A DNA stretch of 64,000 nucleotides from the NCBI GenBank assembly GCA_024760905.1, contig CM045729.1, positions 45,571,080-45,635,079 of the forward strand, in the 5' to 3' direction. This DNA comes from Plotosus lineatus (lineage: Eukaryota; Chordata; Actinopteri; Siluriformes; Plotosidae). A program made the position numbers and the translations under genes. Positions 13,414 through 25,327 of the stretch are shown here, piece after piece. How positions within the stretch are numbered: position 1 is the first letter of the stretch; every line of letters starts with the position of its first letter. Under the pieces are notes generated by a model that was not told the origin of the DNA, made no database searches, and saw only the letters and a list, made by a program, of their open reading frames with translations.

Positions 13414-13747
13414 TGCCGTGGTGGTCTAGTGGATAGGGTGCAGGATCGCAGATCCTAAGGTTGGGGGTTCGAGTCCCCACAAGGTTGTCACTGTCCCCCC
13501 CAGTGTGGCTAAATGGGTTATCAAAGGCAGGCCATGTCTCTCACTGTCTATGGTGAGAGGCATGTAAAAGAACCATTGCTGACTTTCGTAAAGAGTAGCT
13601 GCAAAGCCGTCAGCGTGTCTCTGTCCCTTGATAAAAGTGTTGTGACAGGAAGGGCATCCGACGTAAAAACCTCTGCCAAATCAAACGTGCGAATCAGATG
13701 ATTCACTGTGGCGACTCCCGAGAAAAGGGAAAAAGCCGAAAGAAAGC
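13414..13747 (+). mobile_element. SINE-1B copy, best-preserved example
   Basis: The head TGGTGGTCTAGTGGATAGGG resembles tRNA-Glu (A box). A canonical B box, GGTTCGAGTCC, lies near 13466. The SINE-1 body runs to GTCAGCGTGTCTC. The RTE-type tail has AGGAAGGGCATCCGACGTAA (RTE 5'UTR) joined to CAGATGATTCACTGTGGCGA and GCCGAAAG (RTE 3' end). Transcription would be by RNA polymerase III from the internal boxes. Confidence 0.92.
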
Positions 13748-15396
13748 TGTGTGTATGGTTTGTGGGTGGATAGGGGGATGCAGGCCAATGTAAGGTTGTG
13801 CTTGTTTTTTCTCTTTCGAAAGGTAACTAGGGAAAAAACATTTCATGCAATCTAACAAAATGAGCCAATCATCTAGCCATGTCAGCCCGTGGTCTCCTTG
13901 CTGTTTCTCAAATTTATCTATTAGAAAGAGATTACTTTTCGAGCACTGTATGTTCTGATGATATGAGAAAGGCAGATTTGGGGAAAAAAGAGAAAAAGAA
14001 ATTCATCAGTATATAAGTTTTAAATTGTAGACATACACATACTGCATATATGCATATACTGTATTATAAAAAAGGGTGTAGAAAGATTGAAATATTGTCA
14101 CATAAAGAGAGAGAAGAGGTGTATAATCGTGCACCAGGTGGTGTTCCTTTTTTCTAATCCTACCTTCTGCGTTCTCTATACTAGATAAAGTGCTGAAAGA
14201 TTCTGTTCAGTCTCACATGAACTGAAAGAGATGAAATGTAGAGCGCTGCCATTATGGAAAGGAAATGAGAACAGGAGAGAAAAGGCAAATTTACCCACAG
14301 CAAATGTAATGACTTCAAAATAATATAATAGTAACTGAAAAAGGTTGCCATGCATTTTCTTCTAGGCAGCTTGATACTTTGCATTTTAATTCAAGAACCA
14401 TTATTTCATTCATTGGGTAACACATTTCTCTCCAGGATGCTATGGTTATGCATCATACTGCTTCGCTGTTTACTGGCTTGTTACAATGAAACACCAATAG
14501 AGGAAAATGCAAAAAGCACGACGATCACCTGCATTATATCTGAACTGCATTAAAGTAGAAAGCGCTTCTAAACCTACCAAACATCTGTTATACATTATAA
14601 TTAATTAAAAACTGGATTATGAGCGGGGTTTAATGGTGAGAGTGTTCAAGCAGTTGCTGACCTGAATAAGGACATAAGTGGCTTAATGGCCCTGAAGATC
14701 AAGTCAGCATGAAAATTCGGTTATGGCGTGGCAAAGTCACCCCTTTTAATTTCAGGGTCTGAATTCACACCTCTCAGATATGAGAGCAAGATTTGGGCTT
14801 CAGAGATACTTTATTTATATGAAATAAACAAAATACTGGAAGGTTTAAACTTAAATGTTCTGCTACAAAAACAATTCTACCGCTGAGGTACTTTTTTGTC
14901 TGTCATATCTTCAGAGAAGCATTCAGGTGACTTCAGAAACTAATTCCAAAAGCACGTGGACACAGCAGTGAAGATGATTTTTTTGGCAGCTGTAGAATGA
15001 GAGTGTTCTGCAGCACGGCCCATTTGCTGACATGATAAAATACTTTTAGACTCCTTGTGTCATAAAGTGTCCAACTGTTAATTTTATAACCATAGTGTTA
15101 CAAGGACACTTGTGATAAGAAAGTCTTTTGGAATCCAGGACATTAGAGAATTGATATCCCAACGAGCAAAAAATCTAAAATAATAAACAAGTATACATCG
15201 CATACATCAGGTGGATTTTACTGAATTGTTACCAAGATAGAACTTTGAGAGAACCATGAAATTCAGTGACATCCACCGATCCTGAGACATACTAGTATAT
15301 TTACTTTACTATACTTCACAGGAACATATGCAAAAATGTAGAGTCAATGAGATCTTTATGGTTAATTTCTTTTTTTTTTAAATCATGATAGACACA
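13748..15396. other. Unique sequence, no feature seen
   Basis: No transposon ends, exon or RNA gene were recognised. Confidence 0.45.
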
Positions 15397-16005
15397 TATT
15401 CAATTCAATTCAATTTCAATTCAGTTTTATTTGTATAGCGCTTTTTACAATTGACATTGTCGCAAATCAGCTTTACATAATAAAAGTAGGAGTTTACAAA
15501 ATACATTCATCCATTCATTCATTCATTTTCTGAACCGCTATTAGGGTCGCAGGGAGGCTGGCGCCCATCGCAGCTGACTCAAGGCTAAGGTAGAGTACAC
15601 CCTGGACAGCTCGCCAGGCCATCACAGGGCAGAAACACGCTGACGGCTATGCAGCCGACTCTTGTCGAAAGTCAGGAATAGTTCTTTTACATGCCTTACC
15701 CCACAGACAGTGAGAGACATGGCCGGCCTTTGATAACCCAGTTAGCTGCATAGGGAGGGGGGGGGGGGGGGGGGGGGACAGTTAGAACCTGCTGAGGGTG
15801 GCGCTTGAACCCTGAACCTTAGGATCAGTGATCTAGCACCTTTACCTCCAGGCCACTACTGTTAGAAAATACAGAAGACTTTAAACATTTTCTACAACCC
15901 AAACATATCCCTAATGAACAAGCCCACAGTGATGGGGACCAGGAAAAACTCGAGAAGAAGCCTTGAGGGGCCTAAAAGGGAAACCCAGCCACATTTTGGT
16001 GAAAC
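15397..16005 (-). mobile_element. Common fish interspersed repeat, split by a SINE
   Basis: The left part (15397-15504) has repeated TTCAA units then TTTTATTTGTATAGCGCTTT and ACATTGTCGCAAATCAGC. The right part (15873-16005) has CCCTAATGAACAAGCCCACA and AGGAAAAACTCGAGAAGAAG, both hallmarks of one repeat widespread in teleosts. A SINE-1A splits it. The element class is not clear to me; orientation is arbitrary. Confidence 0.7.
15505..15865 (-). mobile_element. SINE-1A copy inside the fish repeat
   Basis: A full-length minus-strand SINE-1A. A 7-bp target duplication, AAAATAC, lies at 15498-15504 and 15866-15872. The (ATTC)n tail is at the left and the head with CCACTACTG at the right. A run of about 20 G lies in the body where the family has a shorter C/G run. 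Confidence 0.9.
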
Positions 16006-16019
16006 CATGAAGATACATA

Positions 16020-16474
16020 CAGTATTCCTTCACTACTTTGCGTCTTAGTTTCTGCGGCTTCAGTGCGTTGCGGGTTTTTCAAGAATATTCATTAAAAAAA
16101 TTTAAAAATAAAGGAATTTAAGGAAAAATGGGGGGAAAGGTTAAAGAAAATGCCGCAAAAAAGGCAAATTATGCAAAAAAACAAACAAACAAAAAACCTC
16201 CAAAAAACCCCAACAAAACTACAGTACTTACATTTTTATGTGAGGTGTGCATCTGTGTGTGTATGTATTTATATTTTATTTACATCTTATGCATTATATT
16301 TCAATATTTCATTGTTATTATAAGCATTTATAGTGTTGAATATGTATTTATTGATATTATACACACATATACATGTACGTACTGTATACGTCAGTCCGGG
16401 GGTCAATCCTACTTCCCAGAAATTGGCGGTTGCGGAGTCAGTCTCCATAAACTGCAGAAAGTGAGGGATCCCTG
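16020..16474. mobile_element. Tigger-like MITE, family M1, copy a
   Basis: Terminal inverted repeats: left CAGTATTCCTTCACTACTTT, right end (read inward) CAGGGATCCCTCACTTTC. TA lies on each side (16018-16019, 16475-16476). The interior shares with copies at 17633, 28027 and 44102 a poly-T/A region, a TTATGCATTAT region and TACGTCAGTC near the right end. No transposase is present, so it is non-autonomous. TA target and CAG ends suit pogo/Tigger. Confidence 0.88.
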
Positions 16475-17227
16475 TATATAACAAAAACTTCATTATAGTC
16501 CAAAATGTAGTCCACTTGGTTATACCACTGCTGTAAATATTAAATAATTGTAGAAAAAGATATAAGCATTAGCATATGGCAGGCAGATACTGAGCTGTGC
16601 AATAGCATCTCTTTAACTTTCTTTAAGAGTTTAGGTAATAATACTAAACAGAAACCGAAAGAACGTAAACTAAAATTTAAATTTTCAGTTTATATTTATA
16701 TATTTTAACCATGACAGAAACAGATCAGGTTAACTCTGATCTTAGAGCTGAGCTAAGCCTGATGTAGTCAGTGTTGTTGAGCCTAGTCATTCAGAATTTA
16801 ATACTATATAGTACTCAGTAAACGTGTTATGTGTGAAGCCAGGGGGGGGAAAAATCCTTATTTGGAAGTGTCACAATGATTGCGCTCCCTGCTTTCAGTC
16901 ACCACAACACAATGTGAGTGTCCATTGTTTTGATTTAAACATTCGCCATTAGGAATAAGGTTTTTAAATCCAAAATAACCGAAATAGCATCCCGTATAGT
17001 ATCTACAAATTTTCACTGAGTGAATGCAGCAGGGAATGGTGCAGGTGCATTCGCAGACAGAAGGGTTTAATGATGCAAGCCAGGCAGGCAAAGTCAAAAC
17101 ACAATCTAACAGTATAATTGTAAACAGGCTGAGGTGAACTGAACTGGCAAACAGAATAGCACAGACAAATTAATAATCAAATATGAAAAGGCTAGCAAAG
17201 ATTATACACTAAGAGTGATGATGAGGA
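16475..17227. other. Unique sequence, no feature seen
   Basis: AT-rich, without recognisable repeats or exons. Confidence 0.45.
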
Positions 17228-17437
17228 TTTCCTTTCGGCTTTTTCCCTTTTCAGGGGTCGCCACAGCGAATTATTTGCACATTTGATTTGGTATAGGTTT
17301 TTACGTCGGATGCCCTTCCTGACACAGCCCTTTAGCAAGGGACAGAAACACGCTGACGGCTTTGCAGCTACTCTTTACGAAAGTCAGCAATGGTTCTTTT
17401 ACATGAACCTCTCAACATAGACAGTGAGAGACATGGT
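17228..17437 (-). mobile_element. SINE-1B copy, 5'-truncated
   Basis: Minus strand. The RTE-type tail is at the left (CCTTTCGGCTTTTTCCC, AGGGGTCGCCACAGCGAAT, ACGTCGGATGCCCTTCCTGA), followed by the SINE-1 body to about the GACAGTGAGAGACATGG segment. The head is absent. Confidence 0.85.
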
Positions 17438-17632
17438 CCGTAAACAGCAAATAAAAACTTGGTATGAATTGGCACATCAGGACACAGAAACTACGCTTCC
17501 CACAGAGCATGACAGAACAGTCCTTATAGTTCTGTGTAATATTTATAATCAGTGTGGGAATGGTTCAAGGGACTCTGGGAAATGTAGGAAGGGTCTAGAA
17601 AGCAGTAAATACAGGGATATACTGCCGATATA

Positions 17633-18102
17633 CAGGGATTCCTCACTTTCCACGGTTAATTGGGACCAAGATCCCCTGCAAGCACCGAATTCCATGAAGT
17701 ACAATCAACCCCCCCGACTGACATTTCCATGCATGTATATGTTTAAATAATATCAATAAATACATATTCAATGCTATAAATGCTAATAATAAAAAATAAA
17801 CATTGGAAACTAATGCATAAGATGTAAATAAAATATAAATACAGACATACACGCGCGTTCACGCACGCAGATGCGCACTTCTCATAAAAATGTAAGTAGT
17901 TTTGATGGGAGGTTTTGGGCTGTTTTTTGTTTTGTGTTTGTTTGGGGGTTTTTTATGCATAATTGACCTTGTTTTTGTGGCATTTTCCTTAACTTTTCCC
18001 CCTATTCTTCCTTAATTTCCTCATTTTTTAATTAGTTGAACATTTAAAAAAAGATGTACTGAAGCCACATGAATTGAAGCGTGAAGTAGTGAGGGATCTC
18101 TG
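17633..18102. mobile_element. Tigger-like MITE, family M1, copy b (inverted)
   Basis: Same family as 16020-16474 in the opposite orientation: left CAGGGATTCCTCACTTTCCA, right end (inward) CAGAGATCCCTCACTACTTC. TA flanks at 17631-17632 and 18103-18104. A second partial end-like motif, ACAGGGATATACTG, lies just upstream at about 17611. Confidence 0.88.
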
Positions 18103-18309
18103 TATTTGATACTAGATTTAGATTTACAGTACAAAGGTTTTTTAATATATATTTAAACCTTTTTGTTTTACAGTATCTGTTTTAATTGCTTGGCATATAT
18201 TTACATACAGTATAAACCGAGTACATTAAAGTGGCAATTTCATTATATTTTAACAGTGTTTTGCTATAAAAACATTTTTAAAATAATACATATTTTAGAA
18301 TATACAGAG

Positions 18310-18387
18310 ATAGGTAAGGTAAAGTCTGTTGGGTTTTTACACGCGAGCCTCATGGCTCATCAGGCCGGTGCTTATCCCCGGTTTCCA
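18310..18387 (-). mobile_element. SINE-3 fragment, 5'-truncated, with TSD
   Basis: A 13-bp direct repeat, AGAATATACAGAG, lies at 18297-18309 and 18388-18400. Between them is the minus-strand 3' end of SINE-3 (GTCTGTTGGGTTTTTACAC, CATGGCTCATCAGGCCGGTG), ending in AGGTAAGGTAAAG. Its full-length relative is at 26369-26679. Confidence 0.88.
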
Positions 18388-18663
18388 AGAATATACAGAG
18401 CCACACATAATCTTCTGTGGCCCCATGCATGAACCTGATAAACCACAGATTTGTAAATTTGATCTGAATACAATAATATAAAATACAGTAATTATAAAAA
18501 ATATCAATCAAGGTATGGATTTTAAGATTGTCATCGCTTCATACGTATGTCTCCTATTAATGAGAAAATGACACGAAAGCAATTTTCAACAACTTTGTCA
18601 GAATTGGAATTGGAAGGACTATCAGGATCATGCATAGAGCTACAGTATTAAGGGTGGCCTTAG

Positions 18664-18981
18664 CTTAATCCTAATTGGGGTCGTGGGGAGGCTGATGCTC
18701 ATCTCAGCCGACTCTGGGCGAGGGCATTGTACACCCTGGACAGCTTGTCAGGACATCGCAGGGCAGAAACACAATGACGACTATGTAGCCTACTCTTGAC
18801 GAAAGTCACCAATGGTTCTTTTACATGAGCCTCTCACCACAGACAGTGAGAGGCATGGCTGGCCTTCGATAACCCAGTTAGCTGCACTGGGAGGACAGCA
18901 GTGACAACCGTTGACAGTGGGGCTTGAACCCCCAAACTCAGGATCAGTGATCCAGCTCCCTTTACCACCAGGTCACCACTG
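18664..18981 (-). mobile_element. SINE-1A copy
   Basis: Minus strand. L2-type tail at the left (TTAATCCTAATTGGGGTCGT), body, then head with GGGGCTTGAACCCC (B box) and ACCACCAGGTCACCACTG (A box side). Confidence 0.9.
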
Positions 18982-20440
18982 ACCTCAAATTAATTAAAGC
19001 ATGTTAAAAATAACAAACTTGGGAAGTAACAGTAAACAGCTAGTGTACATCTCCTTTATTTTTGCTTTTGTTGTTTTTACTGCTGTGAGTAAATTTATTA
19101 GCTGAGTTGCTTAAAAGCAGGCCACTGTTTTTTCATATTTGCTCATCTTCAAAGGATTCTCTGGACCAATTTCTATATTAATTTGAAAGTATTATGCATT
19201 TTATTCATCTATTTATCAATGATAAACATCAAAAGAAACTAAAATATCACTTCTCTGAAGGACAGAGGTGGGGGTAATAAAAATCCAACTCCAGTTTCTG
19301 GCCTCATTTGCACTTTTAATGACTTCAACAGTTGTGCCCGAAATAGTTCTCCTCTTTCATGTTGATGCTTATACAGAAAAACAAACCATCGCAACACCAT
19401 ATTTGGAGTATTAATTAATATTGGAGGAAAATATTAAAAAACTCTGCTTGAGTGAGAACTCCAGATATGCTTCACTGAAGTCCACAGAAAAGGAGCCAAT
19501 AGTTCCTCACTCCTCAAATGTGCAGAAGTTTGGACTTAAATCATAGCGCGAACCCGCGTGAATATTAGTTACGTTTAGTGTTCCAGCCGAGATTGTTGAG
19601 ATTTAATGATCACCCATCAGTATTCACAGAGGCCCTCTGTTAATTTACTCATATAATGCATGCTGCTTTGGCTATGTTGGGTTTCAACATTTTTCTGCCC
19701 TTAAGGGGGCACTCTTTACCCAAAGCTTTCAGAGAATTCATACAAAAATCCCTTTACCAGTGGACAGACTTCCTCTAACCCAAGGTATGATTCTGATTCA
19801 GTCAGGAGGTGTTGATTCATTTTTTATCAAAGTAGCTCTGACAGCTGCAAGGTTTATAACAATGTGATCATTCTAATCTGGCTGATGGAAGCTCCACAGA
19901 AAGAGATTATAATAAACTTCTAATTGTAACTATGGTTAAAAAAATAATAATAATAAATATTAAGAGAAAATGATTTAACATGTCCATAGTGTCCAGTGTC
20001 AGGTCATAGAGATAAATTCCTTTCTTCACATCTTCCCATGTAAGAAAATATTGAGGATTAGGGGTGAAAATTATAATGTTTATTTGTTTCTTTCAATTTA
20101 AGAGAGGGAGAGAAAGAAAAAGAAACAAAAACTGATAAAGCATTGTCTGTCTCTCTGTTATGATGTCCTAAGTAATCACAGGAAATTGCTTTGTTGTCAT
20201 TTCATCGTGGATAAAACAAAACAATGTGCTATTCTTTCATGTTTTGTTTAATTCTCAAACAGCAAATCGTTGCAATATAAAATATTCAGAATGTGCTGTT
20301 ATTTGAAAATATTTACCATCTGGATAATAGCAGGACCTCGGAGCATTATATACAGGACTGAGACCACAGTTTGATTTTCAGTCCAATGACCACTCAGTAT
20401 TTAGGTTCAACAGTTTCATTTATTGACTGCCGAACAGCCT
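18982..20440. other. Unique sequence, no exon seen
   Basis: No transposon was recognised. About 19540-19700 is less AT-rich and contains several TAAT and AATTA motifs, so it could be a conserved non-coding element, but nothing proves it. Confidence 0.4.
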
Positions 20441-20700
20441 CTTCCTACTAAAGCTGCAGAGAGTCTGAATAACCTCAGGTGACTCTAGGCGAAGGCGGGG
20501 CACACATTCTCTCCCAGGGGAAATTTGGAATTTTGTGTTTGGTCTGTGGGAGGAAACCAGATTACCCAGAGTAAACCCACAAAAATATGGGAAGAGCATG
20601 CAAACTCCCACACCGAAACATACCCACTGAGCCAAAGACTTGAACCCAGGACCTTCTTGATGTGAGGCAGTCATGCTAAATATTACACCACAATGCCTCT
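20441..20700 (-). mobile_element. SINE-2 copy
   Basis: Minus strand. Tail remnant at the left (CAGGTGACTCTAGGCGAAGG), body word GTGGGAGGAAACCAGATTAC, and the head at the right (TGAACCCAGGACCTTCTTGA, GTGAGGCAGTCATGCTAA). Confidence 0.8.
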
Positions 20701-20732
20701 CAAGACAATTTCAATATTTAATTTTTACATTG

Positions 20733-21030
20733 GCAGTGGTGACCTAGTGGTATAGGGTGCTGGATCGCTGATCCTAAGGTTAGGGGTTCGAGTCTCATTC
20801 TCCACAAGGTTATCATTGCCCCCCCCTCCCCCCCCCCAGTGCAGCTAACTGGGTTATCATAGGCCGGCCATGTCTCTCACTGTCTATGGTGCGAGGTGTA
20901 AAAGAACCATTGCTGACTTTCAACAATAGTAGCTGCAAAGCCGTCAGTGTGTTTCCGCCCTGTGATGGCCTGGCGAGCTGTCCAGGGTGTACTCTGCCCT
21001 CGCACAGAGTCAACTGGGATGGGTGCCAGC
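20733..21030 (+). mobile_element. SINE-1A copy, tail cut short
   Basis: Head GCAGTGGTGACCTAGTGGTA, B box GGTTCGAGTC, full body and most of the L2-type tail. The terminal (GAAT)n is missing: at about GATGGGTGCCAGC the sequence switches into SINE-2 body sequence. Confidence 0.85.
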
Positions 21031-21260
21031 TTGTGTCCGCTGGGACTACACCAGTTTTCTCCTACAATCCGAAGACATACACTTTAAGCTAACTGGCTGT
21101 TCCAAATTTCCTCTAAGTGTTAATGTGAGTGTGTGTTGGTCCTGCAATGTTTTGGCAAGCTGTTCAGGGTGTACTTCACCCAATTCCAGTTGAGATAGTT
21201 TACAGTCTCCCCGTGACCCTAATAGGATTATTAGGTTTGGCAAATAAGTGAGTAAGCGAA
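21031..21260 (+). mobile_element. SINE-2 3' part fused to the preceding SINE-1A
   Basis: It continues from the SINE-1A with SINE-2 body words (CAATCCGAAGACATACACTT, AACTGGCTGTTCCAAATTTC) and an L2-type tail. The two families share the tail module, so the fusion could come from recombination or from template switching between SINE RNAs. Confidence 0.7.
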
Positions 21261-22475
21261 AACATCATACAAGGCTCATCAGAAGGATAACATTATGAGT
21301 ATTTTTAAGTATGTTGTTTATGATATTAAACCAGAATATTGACCTTCATTTAAGTACTGTACTGCTGTTTTCAAGAATTTATGTGCAAATAAATTATCAT
21401 TATTACAGTAATTACAGTTCACTGTACCTCATTCAGCATAGTTACGCGTGTCTCTGAGAAACAAAAAGAACAGAGAGATCAAGAAGGTTAATATAATCTT
21501 TTCTCCATTGCCAGCTGTATTTCTAATTTCTTCTTTTGTTCTTGGTTGATTGACGCTATTCTCTGTCTCGTCCTATGTAGTTTAAGAAGAGTGATAATAC
21601 ACAGCACATCTAATCTTAGCATGCAATCAAAAGCTGTGCTGAAAGGATCAAGCCTTCTGTTACCATGGCAACATTGCACTCATTACAATGTGGAAAGCAA
21701 AGTGGTACAGCAGATATTTCAATAAAATGAATGCATCATACCATTTCTTTGGTAGCCGGTGATTACAGAACAGTGGTGCTCTGGGCTCCACATGTCCATC
21801 CTCTCCAGATGTGTAGATAATCGTAAAGCCAGGGCATGTGCAGACATAACGCAGTTTTCTGGATTCACAGCCGTTTCAGTGGTTTTATACGTATGAAAGA
21901 GGACATTAGGCAGTTCCTAAGCCATCGCGGTATCTCTGTTGGAAAGCTTAATCCATTACATGGTTTGATCTACGCCAAATCTCTTGTGAGACAAGAGATG
22001 TTAAAGGTCAAAATTCACTAAGAGGTCCCACATTCACTCTTCTACTATGCAGCAAAATCACAGATGTATACCACAATCCACTTTCAATAGCAAATGAGTT
22101 TACTGATTAGATATGAGCATTCAATCAACTTACAAATGAAAAGACTCAAATTCCCCCTAATCTAATGACACTAAGCATATTAGAACATCCAGCACTGAAA
22201 GAGGACACTTTCGTATTTGCACTGATTGCTTTCAACCATTTTTTAATTCATAATTCTTCCATTTAACCCTACCTTTCCACAGAGATTCAGCATAAAATGA
22301 TGTAGGATTGGTATGTAGTGTATTTTTCATCTTGAAAGATACAGGGTCAAGTGGAAAATCTGAGTGAGTCCAGATTTTCAATTAGTAAATTTGCATAATT
22401 TAATTGTCTGCAGTTGGACTATAAAATATCATCACGACTTGGGCAAGCATATCAAGACAGGTGAAGATGATGATG

Positions 22476-22478
<3 letters not shown>
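21261..22478. other. Unique sequence, no feature seen
   Basis: The minus-strand open frame at 21488-21679 is lysine- and glutamine-rich at its end but has no family I recognise and no clear splice sites. Confidence 0.4.
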
Positions 22479-22541
<63 letters not shown>

Positions 22542-22562
22542 GTGCATTGAGAGAGAGAGAGA
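22479..22562. repeat. (TG)n then (GA)n microsatellite
   Basis: About 65 bases of TG with one GC interruption, followed by about seven GA units and a G run. Confidence 0.95.
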
Positions 22563-23171
22563 AGGGGGGGGGCATTCTCTGACTAGTACACATCTGCTTT
22601 GCCATGAAATAAATAAATTGCCTCATGCATGAGAATGTTTTATATTTTTCTAGGGTGAGAACAGGTGACCCCCAGTGTCCGTGTTTCATTTTGTGCCTGT
22701 AAATTGACTCACAATTTTTATTTATTTATTTTTTTTCTGTTTTCATTTTTTTTTTCTGGTCTGAAACCCATGGGACCAAACATGGTGTATTCTGTTCAAA
22801 CAGTGTTCGGGGAAAGGCTGCAAGGTAACCAATGGGATATGAAGCTCCCTGAGTCATTGTATTACTAATACGTATTTATTTTTAAACTATGTTAATGCTT
22901 TTTGGATCATTCAAAAGTCTAATCAGCAAAAGATTCTACAGGAGAAAATTTATATTTATATTGACTGTATGTATTTCCTATTCTCTTAAGTACACCCATT
23001 TTAAGCTATTGTTTTTAATAAATATTGCCAACTGAGTTAGGAGTTTATTTACTCTAAATGTCGTTGCTTAAGGTTGATGTTCTTGGACGCTACATGTTAT
23101 ATTCAATTCAAGTCCATTTTAACTTTATTTGTGTATCACTTTAAAAATAGAAAATGGTATGAAATAGGGTG
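22563..23171. other. Mostly unique; weak copy of the fish repeat at 23102-23155
   Basis: The segment ATTCAATTCAAGTCCATTTT followed by AACTTTATTTGTGTATCACT resembles the left part of the fish repeat at 15397. The rest is unremarkable. Confidence 0.45.
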
Positions 23172-23504
23172 GGCAGTGGTGGCCTAGTGGTAAAGGTGCT
23201 AGATCACTGATCCGAAGGTTGGGGGTTCAAGCTCCACTCACCACAGGGTTGTCACTGTCCCCCCCAGTGCAGCTAACTGGGTTATCAAAGGTCGGCCATG
23301 TCTCTCACTGTCTATGGTGTGAAGTTTGTGTAAAGACTCATTGCTGACTTTCAACAAGAGTAGCTGCAAAGCCGTTAGCGTGTTTCCACCCTGCGATGGT
23401 CTGGCGAGCTGTCCAGGATGTACTCTACCCTTGCCCGGAGTCGGCTGGGATGGGTGCCAGCATACCATAATTAGGATTAAGCGGTTACAGAAAATGAACT
23501 GAAC
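23172..23504 (+). mobile_element. SINE-1A copy with TSD
   Basis: Direct repeat GAAATAGGGTG at about 23161-23171 and 23505-23515. Head GCAGTGGTGGCCTAGTGGTA, B-box-like GGTTCAAGCTCC, body and L2-type tail are all present. It inserted just in front of a SINE-2. Confidence 0.92.
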
Positions 23505-23516
23505 GAAATAGGGTGA

Positions 23517-23805
23517 GCGGCATGGTAGCAACATGTGTAGAACATCCGTTCACAGCAAGAACGTCCTGAGTTTTAGCCCAGTGCCCAGAGAGGATGTTCC
23601 TGTGTGAGTTTGCATGTTGCTCCTGCATGCTTGTGTGGGTTTCCTGCTCCAGGCTCCTTTCACACTTAAAAGATAGGTGTGGGTGCATATGTGTATGTAT
23701 TGGTCCTATGACACTCTGGCAAGTTATCCAGGGAGTACTCTGTCTTCCCCAGAAGTCGGATGCGATGGCTCCAGGCACCCCACAACCTTAATAAAGGATA
23801 ATGTT
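23517..23805 (+). mobile_element. SINE-2 copy
   Basis: Plus strand. Head GCGGCATGGTAGCAACATG with ACAGCAAGAACGTCCTGAGT, body with GTTTGCATGTTGCTCCTGCA, and an L2-type tail ending near CCTTAATAAAGGATAATG. The body is moderately degraded. Confidence 0.75.
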
Positions 23806-25327
23806 TGAGTAATGAAAGAAAACAGTGCACCTGTCCAACAGTTCTGGAAGAATGGAATAATGTGTTGATGATTACAGTATGCACTAATGCAAACAATACA
23901 AAGTAAATTGAGTGGTGGTGGTGGTGGTGGGGTGAGAAAAATACTGTAAATACTGTGCCAAAAGAGTTGGCAGTGGTAAGAAATCTGCGTTATACTATAT
24001 AAAGATCACATAGCTCATTCTAGACTTAGCTCTGTTTGTTTTCTCAGAATTAAACAGCTGCTTTGGCTGGTCTACAGCATCGATCATCATGAGATGACTA
24101 TAATCAAAATGAAGGAAGTATGCTTCATCTTAATTGTCCTGGTTACAAAACCACAGAATTAAGAAGAAAGTGAGTTAACAATTTTTCATGCCTGTTAAGA
24201 TGCACCTAATTAATTTCATAAAGGTATCTCTACAGACAGTTTTAATTACTGCACATTTCCTCTTTTATCAAACCGAGATATAGAAATGCAAAGAAAAACT
24301 TCATCTGATGTGAAAAGGTGCTAATTTACACTATTAGACCCAGGTGCAAGCATGCATGTGATTCTCCTAATGAATATAACTCTCAGTAACACTTGCTGGC
24401 GTAGTGTCTTTAATGGTGAGAGATTTGGTAGATTCACTCTATTTTTGCAATTTTTTTTTTGTTTGTTTTTTTGTTTTTTTGTGCACTGTGTCTTGCTATA
24501 AGGCGTTTAAAAGGCCGGAACATCTCAAGGGCTTCTTGAAATAAAGAAACATCAGCTGCAGAAGAAGAAAGCTGCTACTCCAAAATGTTTCCATAATGGA
24601 AAGAGGATGGAGGAGAGGAAATGTTCTCATCCCTTCTTTTCAGCCAGAATGAGCTGATCTCGGAATCATTGTGTGATAGAGCCAGAGAAAGATGTCTATG
24701 GGAAATATTAGTCATGCACTTGCGTCAATTCTGTGAGGTGTTAGATGGCGGCTTTTGTTTTTTTAATTATTGCTTAATCTCTACGGCTGGTTGTGGATTA
24801 CCTTGCAGCATGGCTTCTCGCCAAATCACTTCTCCCTCCACTTTCCTTTGTTTGAGTGCTGTTCCCTTTCACATCTCAATGTGGGGTTGATTATTTATTA
24901 TGCTGTGGGCCATGAGTTATTTTTGGGCTATTCAAAATGGTAAGTGCAAAAGAATAGGAAAGGTGCATGTGTGGGCCTGATGTTGATTATAGTAATACTG
25001 TAATAGCATTTTATTTTAAATCCCCTTCCAGAGTATCCACAGAGAATGAACGAGTAAGTTAAAAGTAAGTATGTGGAAATAAAACTAAATACAACAACAA
25101 CAACAATAATCATCATTATTATTCACTATGGTTCTCATTATAAGTCTGACAATGAAGGGACCCTTAGCCCTTAGGTGCCTCATATGGCATCTTGCCACTG
25201 TTCACAAGTAGAGCCGGCCCTCACAGAACTGTCGTCCTGAACATAGAACACACCTAAATGTTGGCAGTCAGACGAGCACATAGAAATAATCATACTACTA
25301 CTACTACTAATAATAATAATAATAATA
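23806..25327. other. Unique sequence; short (GGT)n and (AAT)n runs
   Basis: A (GGT)n run lies near 23911-23930 and (ACT)n/(AAT)n runs near 25290-25325. The Tigger element at 25328 starts at the end of the latter. No exon was recognised. Confidence 0.45.

Noticed and set aside
13414..13490. tRNA gene candidate with good A and B boxes
   Set aside because: The tRNA-like part is the head of a SINE: the acceptor stem does not close and the same head recurs with a common body many times. The same holds for the other SINE heads.
21488..21679. Minus-strand frame rich in K, Q and L, possible coiled-coil exon
   Set aside because: No recognisable family and no convincing splice sites.
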